A stretch of DNA of 64,000 bases from Terriglobia bacterium (GTDB taxonomy: Bacteria; Acidobacteriota; Terriglobia; Versatilivoradales; Versatilivoraceae): positions 1 through 64,000 of the forward strand of contig JAKUNG010000018.1 of the NCBI GenBank assembly GCA_022452285.1. Direction: 5' to 3'. The notes beneath the pieces were generated by a model, which made no database searches, was not told the DNA's origin, and saw only the letters and a program-made list of their open reading frames with translations. Shown here in pieces: positions 26,751 through 35,131 of the stretch (positions within the stretch are counted from its first letter, which is position 1; every line of letters starts with the position of its first letter). A program made the translations under genes and the position numbers.

Positions 26751-28661
26751 ATGCTTATCACTCTGGATAATATTAGCAAGAGCCTTGGGGGAAACCCAAT
26801 TCTAAAAGGGATTTCTTTACAGATCAATCGAGGAGATAAGATTGGGTTAGTTGGTGCAAATGGCTCTGGAAAATCAACACTTCTCCAAGTGATACATGGA
26901 GATCTAGAACCTGAAGTTGGTAAGATCAATCACCTTTCTCAACTCAAAGTTGGTTTTCTGAAACAAATAGTCCACGTGCCCTGTCAGCACACTGTTTTAG
27001 AAGAAGCCCTCTCAGTATTTGAAGAAATTCACAGTTTGGAAAAAGAACAAACAAATCTAATCTCAAGAATTGAATCAAATCTTCAGAATGAAAAAGTTGA
27101 TTTACTTTTAATGAGATCTGGTGATGTGCAAGTCCAATGGGAAGCATTAGGAGGCTATACCTATGAATTAGAAACTAAGCAGGTACTCTTTGGGTTAAGC
27201 TTCGATCGATTTAGTATTCAGCGGAAAGTTGGGGAATTAAGTGGTGGAGAGCAGAGTCGTTTAAACCTAGCAAAATTACTTTTGATAAAGCCCGACATGT
27301 TGTTATTGGATGAACCAACTAATCATTTAGACTTAAGTGCGTTAAATTGGTTGAGTAATTTCTTAAATAACTACAGTAATTCCTACTTGATTGTTTCTCA
27401 CGACCGATATTTTTTGGATAAAACAGTGAACAAAATTATTGAGCTGGATAGGGGTAGGTTAGAATTTTATTCAGGTAACTATTCGACTTTTTATAAAGAG
27501 AAAGACAGAAGATTACGATCCAAAGAAAAGGCTTTTCAGAAGCAAAATGACTTGATTAAAAAGACGGAAGAATTTATCCAACGAAATTTAGCAGGACAAA
27601 AGACTAAGCAAGCTAAATCACGCCGAAATATGCTGAATAGGTTCCAGTATCAAGAAAAACCCTATAAAACAGAAAAATTAATTGAGCTCAAACTGAATAT
27701 AAAACGGTCTAGTTCTCATCAGGTATTAACTGCGGAAAACCTATCTGTTGGGTATGCAAAGACAGCAATTGCTAAGGATATTGACTTTAAATTATATCGA
27801 GGGCAACGTATGGGAATTGTTGGTCCGAATGGTTCCGGGAAAACAACTCTGTTAAAAACGATATTGGGTGAAATTCCCCCTGTACGAGGAAAAGTGATTA
27901 TAGGCAAGGATTTAGATTCTGCCTATTATCACCAGCACATGTTAGAACTTAATCCTCAGCTTACTGTACTAGAGGAAATAAGAGAGGCTCTTCCTACATT
28001 GTCTAACAGGGACTTAAGAAATCACTTGGCTCAGTTTTTGTTTCAAGGAGAAAAAGTTTTTTCTAAGGTTTCTTCTTTGAGCGGGGGTGAAAAAAGTAGA
28101 CTGTCATTGTCAAAGATTTTTTTGTCTCAGGCGAATTTTTTAGTTTTGGATGAGCCATCTAATCATCTCGACATTCCTTGTCGTGAAGCTTTAGAGACAG
28201 CTCTTTTAGGATATAAAGGTACATTGTTATTAGTAACTCATGATCGATATCTTTTAAATAAGGTTACTGAGAAACTCCTAATTTTAGATACACTTCCCCA
28301 ATCTACATTTTTTGAAGGAAAATACTTTGAGTGGGAATCTAGTCAGTCCTTTCAAACTTCAAAAGTCCTGGTTAGCTCCGTTGACAGCAAAGTACCTAAT
28401 AGCCGAAGTCATAATAGCTCTGATAAACTTAGCAAAAATGAATTGAAGAGAATTAAGGAAAAATGTCAGTATCTCGAAAAAAAAATTCAAGAGATAGAAT
28501 CTAAAATTGAGGTTGTTACTGTCAAAATGAACTTGACTTCAATTTCTAATGATTACAATCAGCTACAGGAATTAGGGCTGCGTCATAAGAAGCTTTCAGA
28601 GAAACGAAGTCTTCTCTATGAAGAGTGGGAAAAAATCCTTTTGCTTTTAGAGGTCCATTAA
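26751..28661 (+). CDS. ABC-F family ATPase (Uup/EttA-like)
   Basis: This 636-residue soluble protein has two ABC ATPase domains joined by a charged linker. Walker A motifs are GANGSGKST and GPNGSGKTT. Signatures are LSGGEQSRLNLA and LSGGEKSRLSLS, and Walker B motifs are LLDEPTNHLDL and VLDEPSNHLDI. The linker (about residues 235-320) carries the P-site tRNA interaction segment with ERK/Arg-rich helices. The C-terminal ~90 residues form a coiled coil as in Uup. ABC-F proteins bind the ribosomal E site and modulate elongation or rescue stalled ribosomes. Some confer antibiotic resistance, but the short linker argues for a housekeeping member. No membrane partner is present, as expected. Confidence 0.93.
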   Translation: MLITLDNISKSLGGNPILKGISLQINRGDKIGLVGANGSGKSTLLQVIHGDLEPEVGKINHLSQLKVGFLKQIVHVPCQHTVLEEALSVFEEIHSLEKEQTNLISRIESNLQNEKVDLLLMRSGDVQVQWEALGGYTYELETKQVLFGLSFDRFSIQRKVGELSGGEQSRLNLAKLLLIKPDMLLLDEPTNHLDLSALNWLSNFLNNYSNSYLIVSHDRYFLDKTVNKIIELDRGRLEFYSGNYSTFYKEKDRRLRSKEKAFQKQNDLIKKTEEFIQRNLAGQKTKQAKSRRNMLNRFQYQEKPYKTEKLIELKLNIKRSSSHQVLTAENLSVGYAKTAIAKDIDFKLYRGQRMGIVGPNGSGKTTLLKTILGEIPPVRGKVIIGKDLDSAYYHQHMLELNPQLTVLEEIREALPTLSNRDLRNHLAQFLFQGEKVFSKVSSLSGGEKSRLSLSKIFLSQANFLVLDEPSNHLDIPCREALETALLGYKGTLLLVTHDRYLLNKVTEKLLILDTLPQSTFFEGKYFEWESSQSFQTSKVLVSSVDSKVPNSRSHNSSDKLSKNELKRIKEKCQYLEKKIQEIESKIEVVTVKMNLTSISNDYNQLQELGLRHKKLSEKRSLLYEEWEKILLLLEVH

Positions 28662-28713
28662 ATAATCTGAAGTTTCAAGCTTAAGGTTGGTTTTTACAAT
28701 ACTCGTGGTAGCT

Positions 28714-29478
28714 TTAGTTTTTAACTTGGATTTCTTCCCTAAGTCCATCTATATCAGCTCTCATTTTTTTCATTAATTCTGCATATCCTATTGCAGTTGG
28801 ATTTGGAGAGTTTAAGTAATCCAACACCTGTTGTTCTGCTCCTATAAATGGTTGACAAAGGGCTGCAACTTGAGATGCGATGTTATTTGGAATATTTACG
28901 ATACCATTGCCATCAGCATGAAGTAGATCTCCTGGTTTAACCTGTAAACCACCTACGACCACAGGAAGTTGAGAATCTACGAAATGACAATATCCGTGGG
29001 AGACCAAAATAGAAGATGCCCAACAAGGGAAATTAAGTTGGCGAACCTGTTCGATGTCCCTACCTGCTCCACTAGTTATGAGACCTGAGAATGAGAATGT
29101 TTTAAAAGCCGTAGCCATTACTTCTCCATAAGTTGCCGATCTTGGAATTTCATCCATATCTTGAATGACCATAATTTTGGGTGCAGGCGTTGAACTAGAA
29201 TTTTGGATAAGGCTTCCCATTCCTAAATAAGAATCGCTATTTTCAGCAGGATAACCAGAACGAAATGTTGCGGTTACAGCATATCCAACAACCGGGGCCA
29301 ATTTAGGGTAAATAGCTTTCAAAGTGTGATTAGTAAATCCTGCAACCCGAGAGCGGAGGTTAAATAATTCGATAATATTAGCAACAGTTGGAGAATCAAC
29401 TTCTAAAAGCTGTTGGAATTCTTTTTCAGTGAGTACATTTTCATTTGCGATTGGTTGTATCTGATTTGAAGAGTTCAT
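28714..29478 (-). CDS. RraA-like / 4-hydroxy-4-methyl-2-oxoglutarate aldolase-family protein
   Basis: The 254-residue protein has the RraA fold. Recognisable segments are DSPTVANII near the start, the core GLITSGAGRDIEQVRQL equivalent to the G-x-RD motif, and HADGNGIVNIP for the D-G-V-V-V-P strand. Members are divalent-metal aldolases acting on 4-hydroxy-4-methyl-2-oxoglutarate or oxaloacetate, or regulators of RNase E. Keeping the RD motif favours an enzyme. The ATG at 29478 is chosen over the TTG at 29481 because AGGAG lies seven bases away. It follows thiE by 39 bases and may be the last gene of that transcript. The substrate is unknown. Confidence 0.85.
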   Translation of the reverse strand: MNSSNQIQPIANENVLTEKEFQQLLEVDSPTVANIIELFNLRSRVAGFTNHTLKAIYPKLAPVVGYAVTATFRSGYPAENSDSYLGMGSLIQNSSSTPAPKIMVIQDMDEIPRSATYGEVMATAFKTFSFSGLITSGAGRDIEQVRQLNFPCWASSILVSHGYCHFVDSQLPVVVGGLQVKPGDLLHADGNGIVNIPNNIASQVAALCQPFIGAEQQVLDYLNSPNPTAIGYAELMKKMRADIDGLREEIQVKN

Positions 29479-29519
29479 CAATTTTCTCCTAATTTGATGG
29501 TGATTAAAATTGTTTTAAT

Positions 29520-30158
29520 TTATTGGTTGGATTCGCTTGTCCATGTACTTGAGTGTGATCTAATAGCACAGATTATTTTTCTGACGTTTGGTTCTGGTTG
29601 TTGAAACATTCGGATTCCAGCGATGCCCCTAGCCCCTACTTCCAAACATTTTTTATAATTCTTCTCATTAACACCACCGAGAGCTAGAGTCGAATGATTT
29701 GACTTCTGTAATAATTTTTTTAAGGCTGGGATTCCTAATGGAGACCCAAACCTTAGTTTTGAGGGAGTAGCGAATATTGGTCCAAAAGTTACGAAATCTG
29801 CTCCTTCTTGAAATGCTTGCTCAACTTCTTTTATGTTATGAGTGGAAACTCCAATCAAGAACTTTTTTTTTGAAAGTCTTGTTCGAATAGTTGATGTCTG
29901 TAGAGAAGTTTGACTTAAGTGAATACCATGGAGATTAGCTGAAAGAGCAACGTCTAATCGATCATTTATTAGGACTTGTGTTGGGTATCCTTGAGATAAT
30001 GCTCTTGCTTGCTGAGCTAAAGTTAATAATTCTCGGGTGGTCAAATCTTTTTCTCGAATTTGAAGTAGATCAACTCCAGCTTTTATTGCAAGATGAATTT
30101 GTTTAAGAATAGGCACAGTACATATCTTACGATCAGTTATATAGTAGGTCCAAGCCAT
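29520..30158 (-). CDS. thiE: Thiamine-phosphate synthase (ThiE/TenI family)
   Basis: ThiE couples HMP pyrophosphate with thiazole phosphate to give thiamine phosphate. The TIM-barrel motifs are present: YYITDR, LLQIREKDL, VLINDRLDVAL, GVSTHN and FGPIFATPSK, plus ALGGVNEKN near the end. The pyrophosphate-binding lysine and arginine in IREKDL and the Ser/Thr in GVSTH fit a working enzyme. LHGIHLSQ replaces the usual DGVHLGQ. At 212 residues it is normal. The related TenI isomerase is the main alternative. No other thi gene and no TPP riboswitch pattern were recognised. It abuts the small membrane-protein gene with no spacer. Confidence 0.88.
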   Translation of the reverse strand: MAWTYYITDRKICTVPILKQIHLAIKAGVDLLQIREKDLTTRELLTLAQQARALSQGYPTQVLINDRLDVALSANLHGIHLSQTSLQTSTIRTRLSKKKFLIGVSTHNIKEVEQAFQEGADFVTFGPIFATPSKLRFGSPLGIPALKKLLQKSNHSTLALGGVNEKNYKKCLEVGARGIAGIRMFQQPEPNVRKIICAIRSHSSTWTSESNQ

Positions 30159-30410
30159 CTATTTTTTCTCTAGGTGGGCTACGGCAATTTTAAAGTGGAC
30201 AGTTTCCCATAGTCCAATTGAGATGTCTACAATTCCTAATCCCGAAACGGCTCCTCTAAAGTAATTGCTTAGGATGAGGTGTTTAATCGAGGGTATATAG
30301 CTGAGAATGAGGTTATTTTCCCAATAAGGAGACCATGGAAAAATAACTAACAACAATCCAAGTTCAAAGCAGAAAAAAATGAATGCAATGACTAGAATTT
30401 TGTTAGCCAT
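30159..30410 (-). CDS. Small membrane protein of unknown function
   Basis: This 83-residue protein has one strong hydrophobic segment at about residues 5-26 and a weaker one at about 52-70 containing YFRGAVSGLGIVDISIGLWE. I do not know a named family, although the FPWSPYWENN and RGAVSGLG motifs look conserved rather than random. Its stop codon directly abuts the thiE start, so translation of the two is probably coupled. The ATG has an AAAGG ribosome site. A membrane protein placed between rnhB and thiE suggests a small inner-membrane protein, with no evidence that it carries thiamine. Confidence 0.6.
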   Translation of the reverse strand: MANKILVIAFIFFCFELGLLLVIFPWSPYWENNLILSYIPSIKHLILSNYFRGAVSGLGIVDISIGLWETVHFKIAVAHLEKK

Positions 30411-30825
30411 TAGTTAACCTTTTGAAAATTTTTCTCCTGCATCCAAAACTCTACCATTAAGTATAAAGCTGTAGATCTTTAAGATGTTTTGAGCTTATAT
30501 TTATTTAGTCAGGAAAAAGATTTTGCTAGTTTTCCTAAGTCTGATGCAAAGGTAAGGTCTTTTGGAACAACAAAGCTTGGTTTTAAAGACCAAATCCTAT
30601 TCCTACTAACAATAGTTCCAATGCCTAATGCACTTAATGGAGTTTTTGTAACCTTGCTGGGAGTTTTGGTTTTAAAGCATCTAAGTTTTTTATTGGTACC
30701 TGGGCTAAATTTTCTAGGAGCATCTGTTCATTAGGATTGAATTTCTTAGTTATTTTAAGAGAAAAACCTCTTAATTCTAATGAAGAAAATGCAAATTTAG
30801 CATCGGCACATGGCTATGTCAATCT
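30411..30825. other. Unassigned 415-base gap between rnhB and the small membrane gene
   Basis: Neither strand has a convincing complete gene. On the minus strand, directly after rnhB, one frame is open for about 58 codons (ELRGFSLKITKKF..., ending ARLQKLH) without a good start codon. A second frame then runs open for about 70 codons. This could be a decayed gene broken by frameshifts, or simply non-coding AT-rich DNA. I recognise no YraN endonuclease, the family often encoded here. Confidence 0.35.
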
Positions 30826-31446
30826 TCAAACGCCTCGAAAACTATGACGGTGAAGGTCAGTAGGTCCCAATTTTCTAAGAGATTCTAAATGTTTCTTTGT
30901 ACCGTATCCCATATTATTTTTTAAGTCATATCCGGGGAATTCAATATCCAAGTTTATGACTAAATGATCTCTTTCTACCTTAGCTATAATGGAGGCAGCT
31001 GCAATGGAAATTGATTGTATGTCACCCTTTACAATTGATTTTTGAGGAATCTTAATCGATTCCAATTCCATAGCGTCACACAACAGGTAGTCTGGCTTTA
31101 TCTTTAACTTATTAATAGCCAAATACATTGCTTTACGAGTTGCTTCTAGGATATTGATTTGGTCTATTGTCGATGAATCTATAAAGGCCACTGCCCAGTC
31201 ATGAGCAGCACTTCTAATTTCTTTAGATAAATTTAATCTTTTCTGAGCAGTAAGCTTTTTAGAGTCTTTAATTCCATATGGAATATTATTAGGATTGAGG
31301 ACTACTGCAGCAGCACATACTGGCCCAAAAAGAGCTCCACGACCTACTTCGTCAATTCCAGCTATCCAACTAAAGCCTTTATCCCAAGCTTGTTTTTCAA
31401 ATTTTAGGCTACATGTTGAAGAGCTACTTTTGATGGAATGTTGCAA
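30826..31446 (-). CDS. rnhB: Ribonuclease HII
   Basis: RNase HII removes ribonucleotides misinserted in DNA and primer RNA. Its hallmark motifs are all present: GIDEVGRGALFGPV at about residues 28-41 with the first two catalytic acids, IKDSKKLTAQKR, then DAMELESI and SIIAKVERD with the remaining active-site residues. The Gly-Arg-Gly motif for recognising the 2'-OH is intact. At 206 residues it is normal length, with a slightly long Ser-rich N-terminus that begins at a TTG. It is the last gene of the rpsP operon, the common arrangement in Gram-negative bacteria. Confidence 0.95.
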   Translation of the reverse strand: MQHSIKSSSSTCSLKFEKQAWDKGFSWIAGIDEVGRGALFGPVCAAAVVLNPNNIPYGIKDSKKLTAQKRLNLSKEIRSAAHDWAVAFIDSSTIDQINILEATRKAMYLAINKLKIKPDYLLCDAMELESIKIPQKSIVKGDIQSISIAAASIIAKVERDHLVINLDIEFPGYDLKNNMGYGTKKHLESLRKLGPTDLHRHSFRGV

Positions 31447-31515
31447 TCAATAAACTCGGCCTGATAATAACTGAAGGGAACAAGGTTTATTTAGAACTTA
31501 GTTTCTAGAGGGTTT

Positions 31516-31863
31516 TTAGTAAATCCTACGTTCTTTGATTTTAGCTGCTTTACCTCGCCTTTTGCGAAGATAGTAAAGTTTGGCTCTTCTGACCCTACCT
31601 TTACGAGCAATTTCTATTTTTTGAATAATTGGAGAGTGCAGTGGAAAAATTCTTTCTACCCCCTGGCCAAAAGAAGTTTTTCGCACTGTAAATGATGAAG
31701 ACAGACCTCCCCGCTTTTGGGCGATAACAGCACCTTCAAAGATCTGAATACGTTCTTTTTCACCTTCACGAATTTTTACATGAACCTTTATAGTGTCACC
31801 TACATCGAAATCTGGGTGATCTAAACGAAGCTCAGGATTTTCCAAATCACTTAATGCACGCAT
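31516..31863 (-). CDS. rplS: 50S ribosomal protein L19
   Basis: L19 sits at the 30S-50S interface. Recognition rests on [46 protein letters not shown] and the basic end [19 protein letters not shown] use the ATG at 31863 (115 residues), which fits the family length and has GGA seven bases upstream. A TTG at 31875 would add four residues. It lies just after trmD in the conserved rpsP-rimM-trmD-rplS order. Confidence 0.96.
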   Translation of the reverse strand: MRALSDLENPELRLDHPDFDVGDTIKVHVKIREGEKERIQIFEGAVIAQKRGGLSSSFTVRKTSFGQGVERIFPLHSPIIQKIEIARKGRVRRAKLYYLRKRRGKAAKIKERRIY

Positions 31864-31881
31864 GGTAAGATCCAAAAAAAT

Positions 31882-32676
31882 CTAGTGTTGATAGGGTTCA
31901 GCTAAAATTAGTTTATCGTCTTCTGATAAACCGTCGTATTCTAGTAGATCTGGCCGGTTTTTCAAAGTCTTTTCTAAAGCTTTTTTTCTTCTCCACCGTT
32001 TAATTTTTTTATGGTTTCCAGACAGTAATACACTTGGGACTTTCATTCCATCAAATATTTCTGGTCTTGTATACTGTGGGTGATCTAAAAGTGAGTAGTT
32101 CAGATTTTTAGTAGATCCCTTTAGGGCTGCTCTAGAACAGGAAAAAGATTCATTGATAGCACTCTTGTAATTATTCAAGACTCCTGGGGTGATTCTTACA
32201 AGACAATCAATTAAGACACAAGTTGCAAGTTCACCACCGCTTAGAATGTAATCTCCAATTGAAATTTCGTCAGTAGCTAAATTGTTAGCTACTCGTTCAT
32301 CGACTCCTTCATAACGACCACAAATAAAAATGAGATGATGACTATGGGATAATTGCCAGACTAAATTTTGACTCAATTTTTTGCCTTGTGGAGAAAGTAG
32401 AATAACCTTCGTTTTTTTAGGTCGACCTGATCCTAAAATGTTTTTAACTGCTCGAAAGATCGGTTCTGGTTTAAGAACCATTCCTTCTTCGCCTCCAAAA
32501 GGACGATCGTCAACCGTTTGGTGAGTATCCAACGTAAATTTTCTTAGATTATGAATTTTAATTGAGACTAGATTTTTTTTTATAGCTTGTCTAATAATTC
32601 CATATTCCAAAGGTCCTTGAAAAAACTCAGGGAAAATGGTGATAAGATCAAAGTGAGTTGGGGATGTGATTGACAA
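31882..32676 (-). CDS. trmD: tRNA (guanine-37-N1)-methyltransferase
   Basis: TrmD methylates G37 next to the anticodon using S-adenosylmethionine and prevents +1 frameshifts. The trefoil-knot SPOUT fold is visible through ICGRYEGVDERV and ISIGDYILSGGELA, the SAM-binding knot. The N-terminal FDLITIFPEFF and DDRPFGGEEGMVLKPEPI are also hallmark segments. At 264 residues it is slightly longer than average because of extra Lys/Arg-rich sequence near the C-terminus. The start is a TTG at 32676. It lies 25 bases after rimM. Confidence 0.95.
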   Translation of the reverse strand: MSITSPTHFDLITIFPEFFQGPLEYGIIRQAIKKNLVSIKIHNLRKFTLDTHQTVDDRPFGGEEGMVLKPEPIFRAVKNILGSGRPKKTKVILLSPQGKKLSQNLVWQLSHSHHLIFICGRYEGVDERVANNLATDEISIGDYILSGGELATCVLIDCLVRITPGVLNNYKSAINESFSCSRAALKGSTKNLNYSLLDHPQYTRPEIFDGMKVPSVLLSGNHKKIKRWRRKKALEKTLKNRPDLLEYDGLSEDDKLILAEPYQH

Positions 32677-32701
32677 AGATGTAATAACCTATATCTAAGT
32701 T

Positions 32702-33220
32702 TTAGAGCTCATCTAGTCCTTTGGGAATATTACAAATCAATTCTTTTTTTGAAAGATTAACTTCCAATACAATTTCTTTAGTGAATGGAATTAGAATTTC
32801 TTTTTGACCTCGTTGAAGATTTAGAAGAAACTTTCCAGCTACTTCAAGAATGTCAGTTACTGTACCAAGACTACAACCCTTTAGATCTTTGACAACACAG
32901 TCAAGTAAATCAAACTGATAGTATGAATTAGAAGGTAAGGTTACAATTTCGTTCTTTGAAATTTTTATTTCGCAATCACGTAATCTCTCTGCAGCTGAAA
33001 TGTCATTAACTTCAGAAAACTTTATAATGATCCGCTGTTTGAGGAATCGGAAGGAGTCTATAGTGAAAGGAAGTGAATTTTGGCCATCCTTATCTAATAA
33101 AACTTTCTTTAAGTCCTTAAATCTCTGAGGAAAATCAGTAAGAAAGTCTGCAGCAACTTCACCTTTATTCCCTTGAGGCTTAACTATTTTGGCAATACTG
33201 ACCAAATCGGTTGTTAACAA
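32702..33220 (-). CDS. rimM: Ribosome maturation factor RimM
   Basis: RimM helps assemble the 30S head by binding S19. The 172 residues contain the N-terminal beta-barrel (VSIAKIVKPQGNKGEVAADFLTDFPQRF), the link DCEIKISKNEI and the C-terminal PRC-barrel (YYQFDLLDCVV...GTVTDILE). The final ILIPFTKEIV is standard. It starts at a TTG, as do several genes of this operon, and begins 6 bases after the KH-domain gene, so it is co-translated. Confidence 0.93.
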   Translation of the reverse strand: MLTTDLVSIAKIVKPQGNKGEVAADFLTDFPQRFKDLKKVLLDKDGQNSLPFTIDSFRFLKQRIIIKFSEVNDISAAERLRDCEIKISKNEIVTLPSNSYYQFDLLDCVVKDLKGCSLGTVTDILEVAGKFLLNLQRGQKEILIPFTKEIVLEVNLSKKELICNIPKGLDEL

Positions 33221-33226
33221 CTTCTG

Positions 33227-33457
33227 CTACTCCAGAATTTGAAGAGTAAAGCGTTTATTTAGCTTCATACCTGATGCGGCTAGAATTGTTCTCATAGAAC
33301 GAGCTGTTCTTCCTTGCTTCCCTATGACCTTTCCAATGTCACTTGGCGCTACTCTTAATTCGAGAACGGTTGCGTGTTCGCCTTCGATAGGCTTTACTGA
33401 AACTTGGTCCGGATGTTCTACCAGTGTCCTAGCTATCTGCTCGATTAGTTCCTTCAT
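33227..33457 (-). CDS. khpA: KH-domain RNA-binding protein KhpA (YlqC family)
   Basis: This 76-residue protein is a single KH domain with the RNA-binding loop [11 protein letters not shown] at about residues 44-54. KhpA pairs with KhpB/Jag in many bacteria and binds many transcripts, affecting cell elongation and division. The partner is not in this window. The ATG has a good AGGAG site. Its place between rpsP and rimM is conserved across bacteria. Confidence 0.93.
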   Translation of the reverse strand: MKELIEQIARTLVEHPDQVSVKPIEGEHATVLELRVAPSDIGKVIGKQGRTARSMRTILAASGMKLNKRFTLQILE

Positions 33458-33525
33458 TACTGCTCCTAATAATGCCAGAATTTCCTCAAAAATAACGGCA
33501 TAATAAGAAAATGAGTTAATGTTGA

Positions 33526-33759
33526 CTACTCAATCTTGCCAAGGAAACTCTTCACAGTGTCTGTTGCCTGTGCCCCTTTTCCTATCCAAAAGTCATATTT
33601 TTCCTTATCTAAGTGGATAGAAGCGGGGTTAGTTTTTGGATTATAGTGTCCTAACATATCAATGTATCTTCCGTCGCGACGCTTAGATTTTTCAAGGACA
33701 ACAATCCGATAATGGGGGTGTTTCTTTTTCCCGTTTCGTGCCAGCCTAATCATTAACAA
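33526..33759 (-). CDS. rpsP: 30S ribosomal protein S16
   Basis: S16 is an early 30S assembly protein. The chain [19 protein letters not shown]...[14 protein letters not shown] is typical, and the length of 77 residues is normal. Two starts are possible: a TTG at 33759, seven bases from a strong AAGGAGGA site (33767-33774), or the ATG at 33753. Spacing favours the TTG. It is the first gene of the rpsP-khpA-rimM-trmD-rplS-rnhB operon. Confidence 0.96.
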   Translation of the reverse strand: MLMIRLARNGKKKHPHYRIVVLEKSKRRDGRYIDMLGHYNPKTNPASIHLDKEKYDFWIGKGAQATDTVKSFLGKIE

Positions 33760-34080
33760 CGAATCTTCCTCCTTAATAAAAGAATATTATTTTAGACAAC
33801 TGTAACCTACTGAAATTGTTATACAAAGGGTACTAGAAAATATAGCAAAAATAGAGAGAATAAATAAGAGAAAAATTACGACCAAGAACTGTTATTACTA
33901 GGTGGCTATTATTCTATATACAAAATAATAAAAGGTTTAGATAAATTATTATATTCATTATGATCTAGATTTAGATGATTATTTGGCTATGTTTAGAGGA
34001 TGCACAAGAAAGTGCTGGGGAGACAGTTCCTTAGTATTTAAGATCTTAAATACTAATCTTTGGGGAAGCAGTTGATCTCA
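33760..34080. other. 321-base region upstream of the rpsP operon
   Basis: It lies upstream of rpsP and downstream of the coiled-coil membrane gene, both on the minus strand. It holds the strong rpsP ribosome site and a perfect 26-base palindrome at 34031-34056. The middle is extremely AT-rich. I could not pick a unique promoter for rpsP and see no coding frame. Confidence 0.5.
34031..34056. repeat. Perfect 26-base palindrome
   Basis: Bases 34031-34056 read the same on both strands, with arms TTAGTATTTAAGA and its complement meeting at AGATCT (34041-34046) and no loop. It starts 25 bases downstream of the stop codon of the minus-strand coiled-coil gene and about 270 bases upstream of rpsP. 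It could be a protein-binding operator or a cruciform. It lacks a T run and a loop, so it is not a standard terminator. Confidence 0.8.
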
Positions 34081-34593
34081 TCAAATGAACATTTCTTCAT
34101 CTTGATGGGCTTTGTCAACTGGATTTTTTCGCCGGCCAAGGAAGAGATTCAATCCACTTGAAATGTTTTGGATTACTTTAGAAAGCTCCTGAATTGGAGT
34201 CAGGACATTTTGTTGGATATTAGTAGAGGTTGTCTCTATTTTTTCTATCGCTCCGGTTATTACTTCATCAGCTCGTGAAATTTGCACTTTTGCTTTATCA
34301 GTTGTCTCTTGAATGATTGAATTTACATGTTCAACTTGAAGTCGAACTGTATCAGTCACTCCGGTAAGGTTTTCAGCGGCTCCTCTTGCAATTTTGATCA
34401 CTTCCTTGGCTTCAACAATGGCTTCTCGAACTTCTGAAACAGCTGGTTTAGCTTCTTGTTCTACCAGTGTTTGTATACAATTTAGATTTCCCCCCAACTT
34501 TCGAAGAATAACTAAAATGCCTAGCATAGTAGCAACCTGAATACAAATAAAGATAGCCACCAGAATAACCAAGTAAAATAACGAATCCTCCAT
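34081..34593 (-). CDS. Single-pass membrane coiled-coil protein (DUF948-like)
   Basis: This 170-residue protein has one N-terminal membrane helix at about residues 5-30 and then a long amphipathic helical region rich in Glu, Ile, Val and Ala (EVREAIVEAKEVIKIARGAAE, shown only in part). It ends with a short basic-acidic tail. This is the layout of DUF948-type proteins, which are often encoded next to a YtxH protein, as here. No enzymatic motif is present. The start ATG has a good AGGAG site. A structural or membrane-organising role is likely but unproven. Confidence 0.65.
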   Translation of the reverse strand: MEDSLFYLVILVAIFICIQVATMLGILVILRKLGGNLNCIQTLVEQEAKPAVSEVREAIVEAKEVIKIARGAAENLTGVTDTVRLQVEHVNSIIQETTDKAKVQISRADEVITGAIEKIETTSTNIQQNVLTPIQELSKVIQNISSGLNLFLGRRKNPVDKAHQDEEMFI

Positions 34594-34684
34594 TTTTAAT
34601 CTCCTGATGTTGCTTGAATCAAATCATAATCCTAATATGAAAACTCGTCTTTTAACTATCGACAGCAAATCATTTGAGGGAAAA

Positions 34685-34987
34685 CTATTCAGACTCTGGT
34701 GCAGGCTTTATTCTCCCTGGATAACCTTCTTTGTCAGCATCTATGGCTGATGAGATCTGCGATGTTTGATTATCGATTAATTCTTTACTTTTGTCGATGT
34801 AATCTAATACTTTACTCGAAGCAGTGCGGGTAGCGGAAGATAATTTTTCCCGACTGTCACTAGTTTTTTCAGAGATTATTTTACGGGTCTCCTGACCAGT
34901 TCGTGGTGCAAATATTAGAGCTAAAACAGCTCCAATGCCTCCACCAATCAAAAAATAAGTTAACTTTGAGTTTGTTTCTTCTGCCAT
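34685..34987 (-). CDS. YtxH-domain small membrane protein
   Basis: The 100-residue protein starts with a glycine-rich membrane segment LTYFLIGGGIGAVLALIFAPRTGQETR at about residues 9-35 (recognition motif GGGIGA...FAPRTGQETR). A polar helical tail follows (SDSREKLSSATRTAS). This is the defining pattern of YtxH proteins, found in envelope or stress-related loci in many phyla, with unknown biochemical function. It precedes the coiled-coil membrane gene on the same strand with a 91-base gap. The ATG has a TAGGAG site. Confidence 0.8.
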   Translation of the reverse strand: MAEETNSKLTYFLIGGGIGAVLALIFAPRTGQETRKIISEKTSDSREKLSSATRTASSKVLDYIDKSKELIDNQTSQISSAIDADKEGYPGRIKPAPESE

Positions 34988-35131
34988 AGTTCCAAAATCT
35001 CCTAAGTCTCAAACAAAATCCAACTAATATTTTAATTTTAGCATAATAGTTCCAAACCACTCAATGGATTAGAACATTGCTACAAAACCTTAATTTTATT
35101 AGAAAAATTTTAAAGAAGCTGATCAAAGATA

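Noticed and set aside
30489..30734. 81-codon plus-strand frame with a hydrophobic middle
   Set aside because: It starts with TTG, has no ribosome site, runs against its neighbours and matches no family. AT-rich DNA easily gives such frames.
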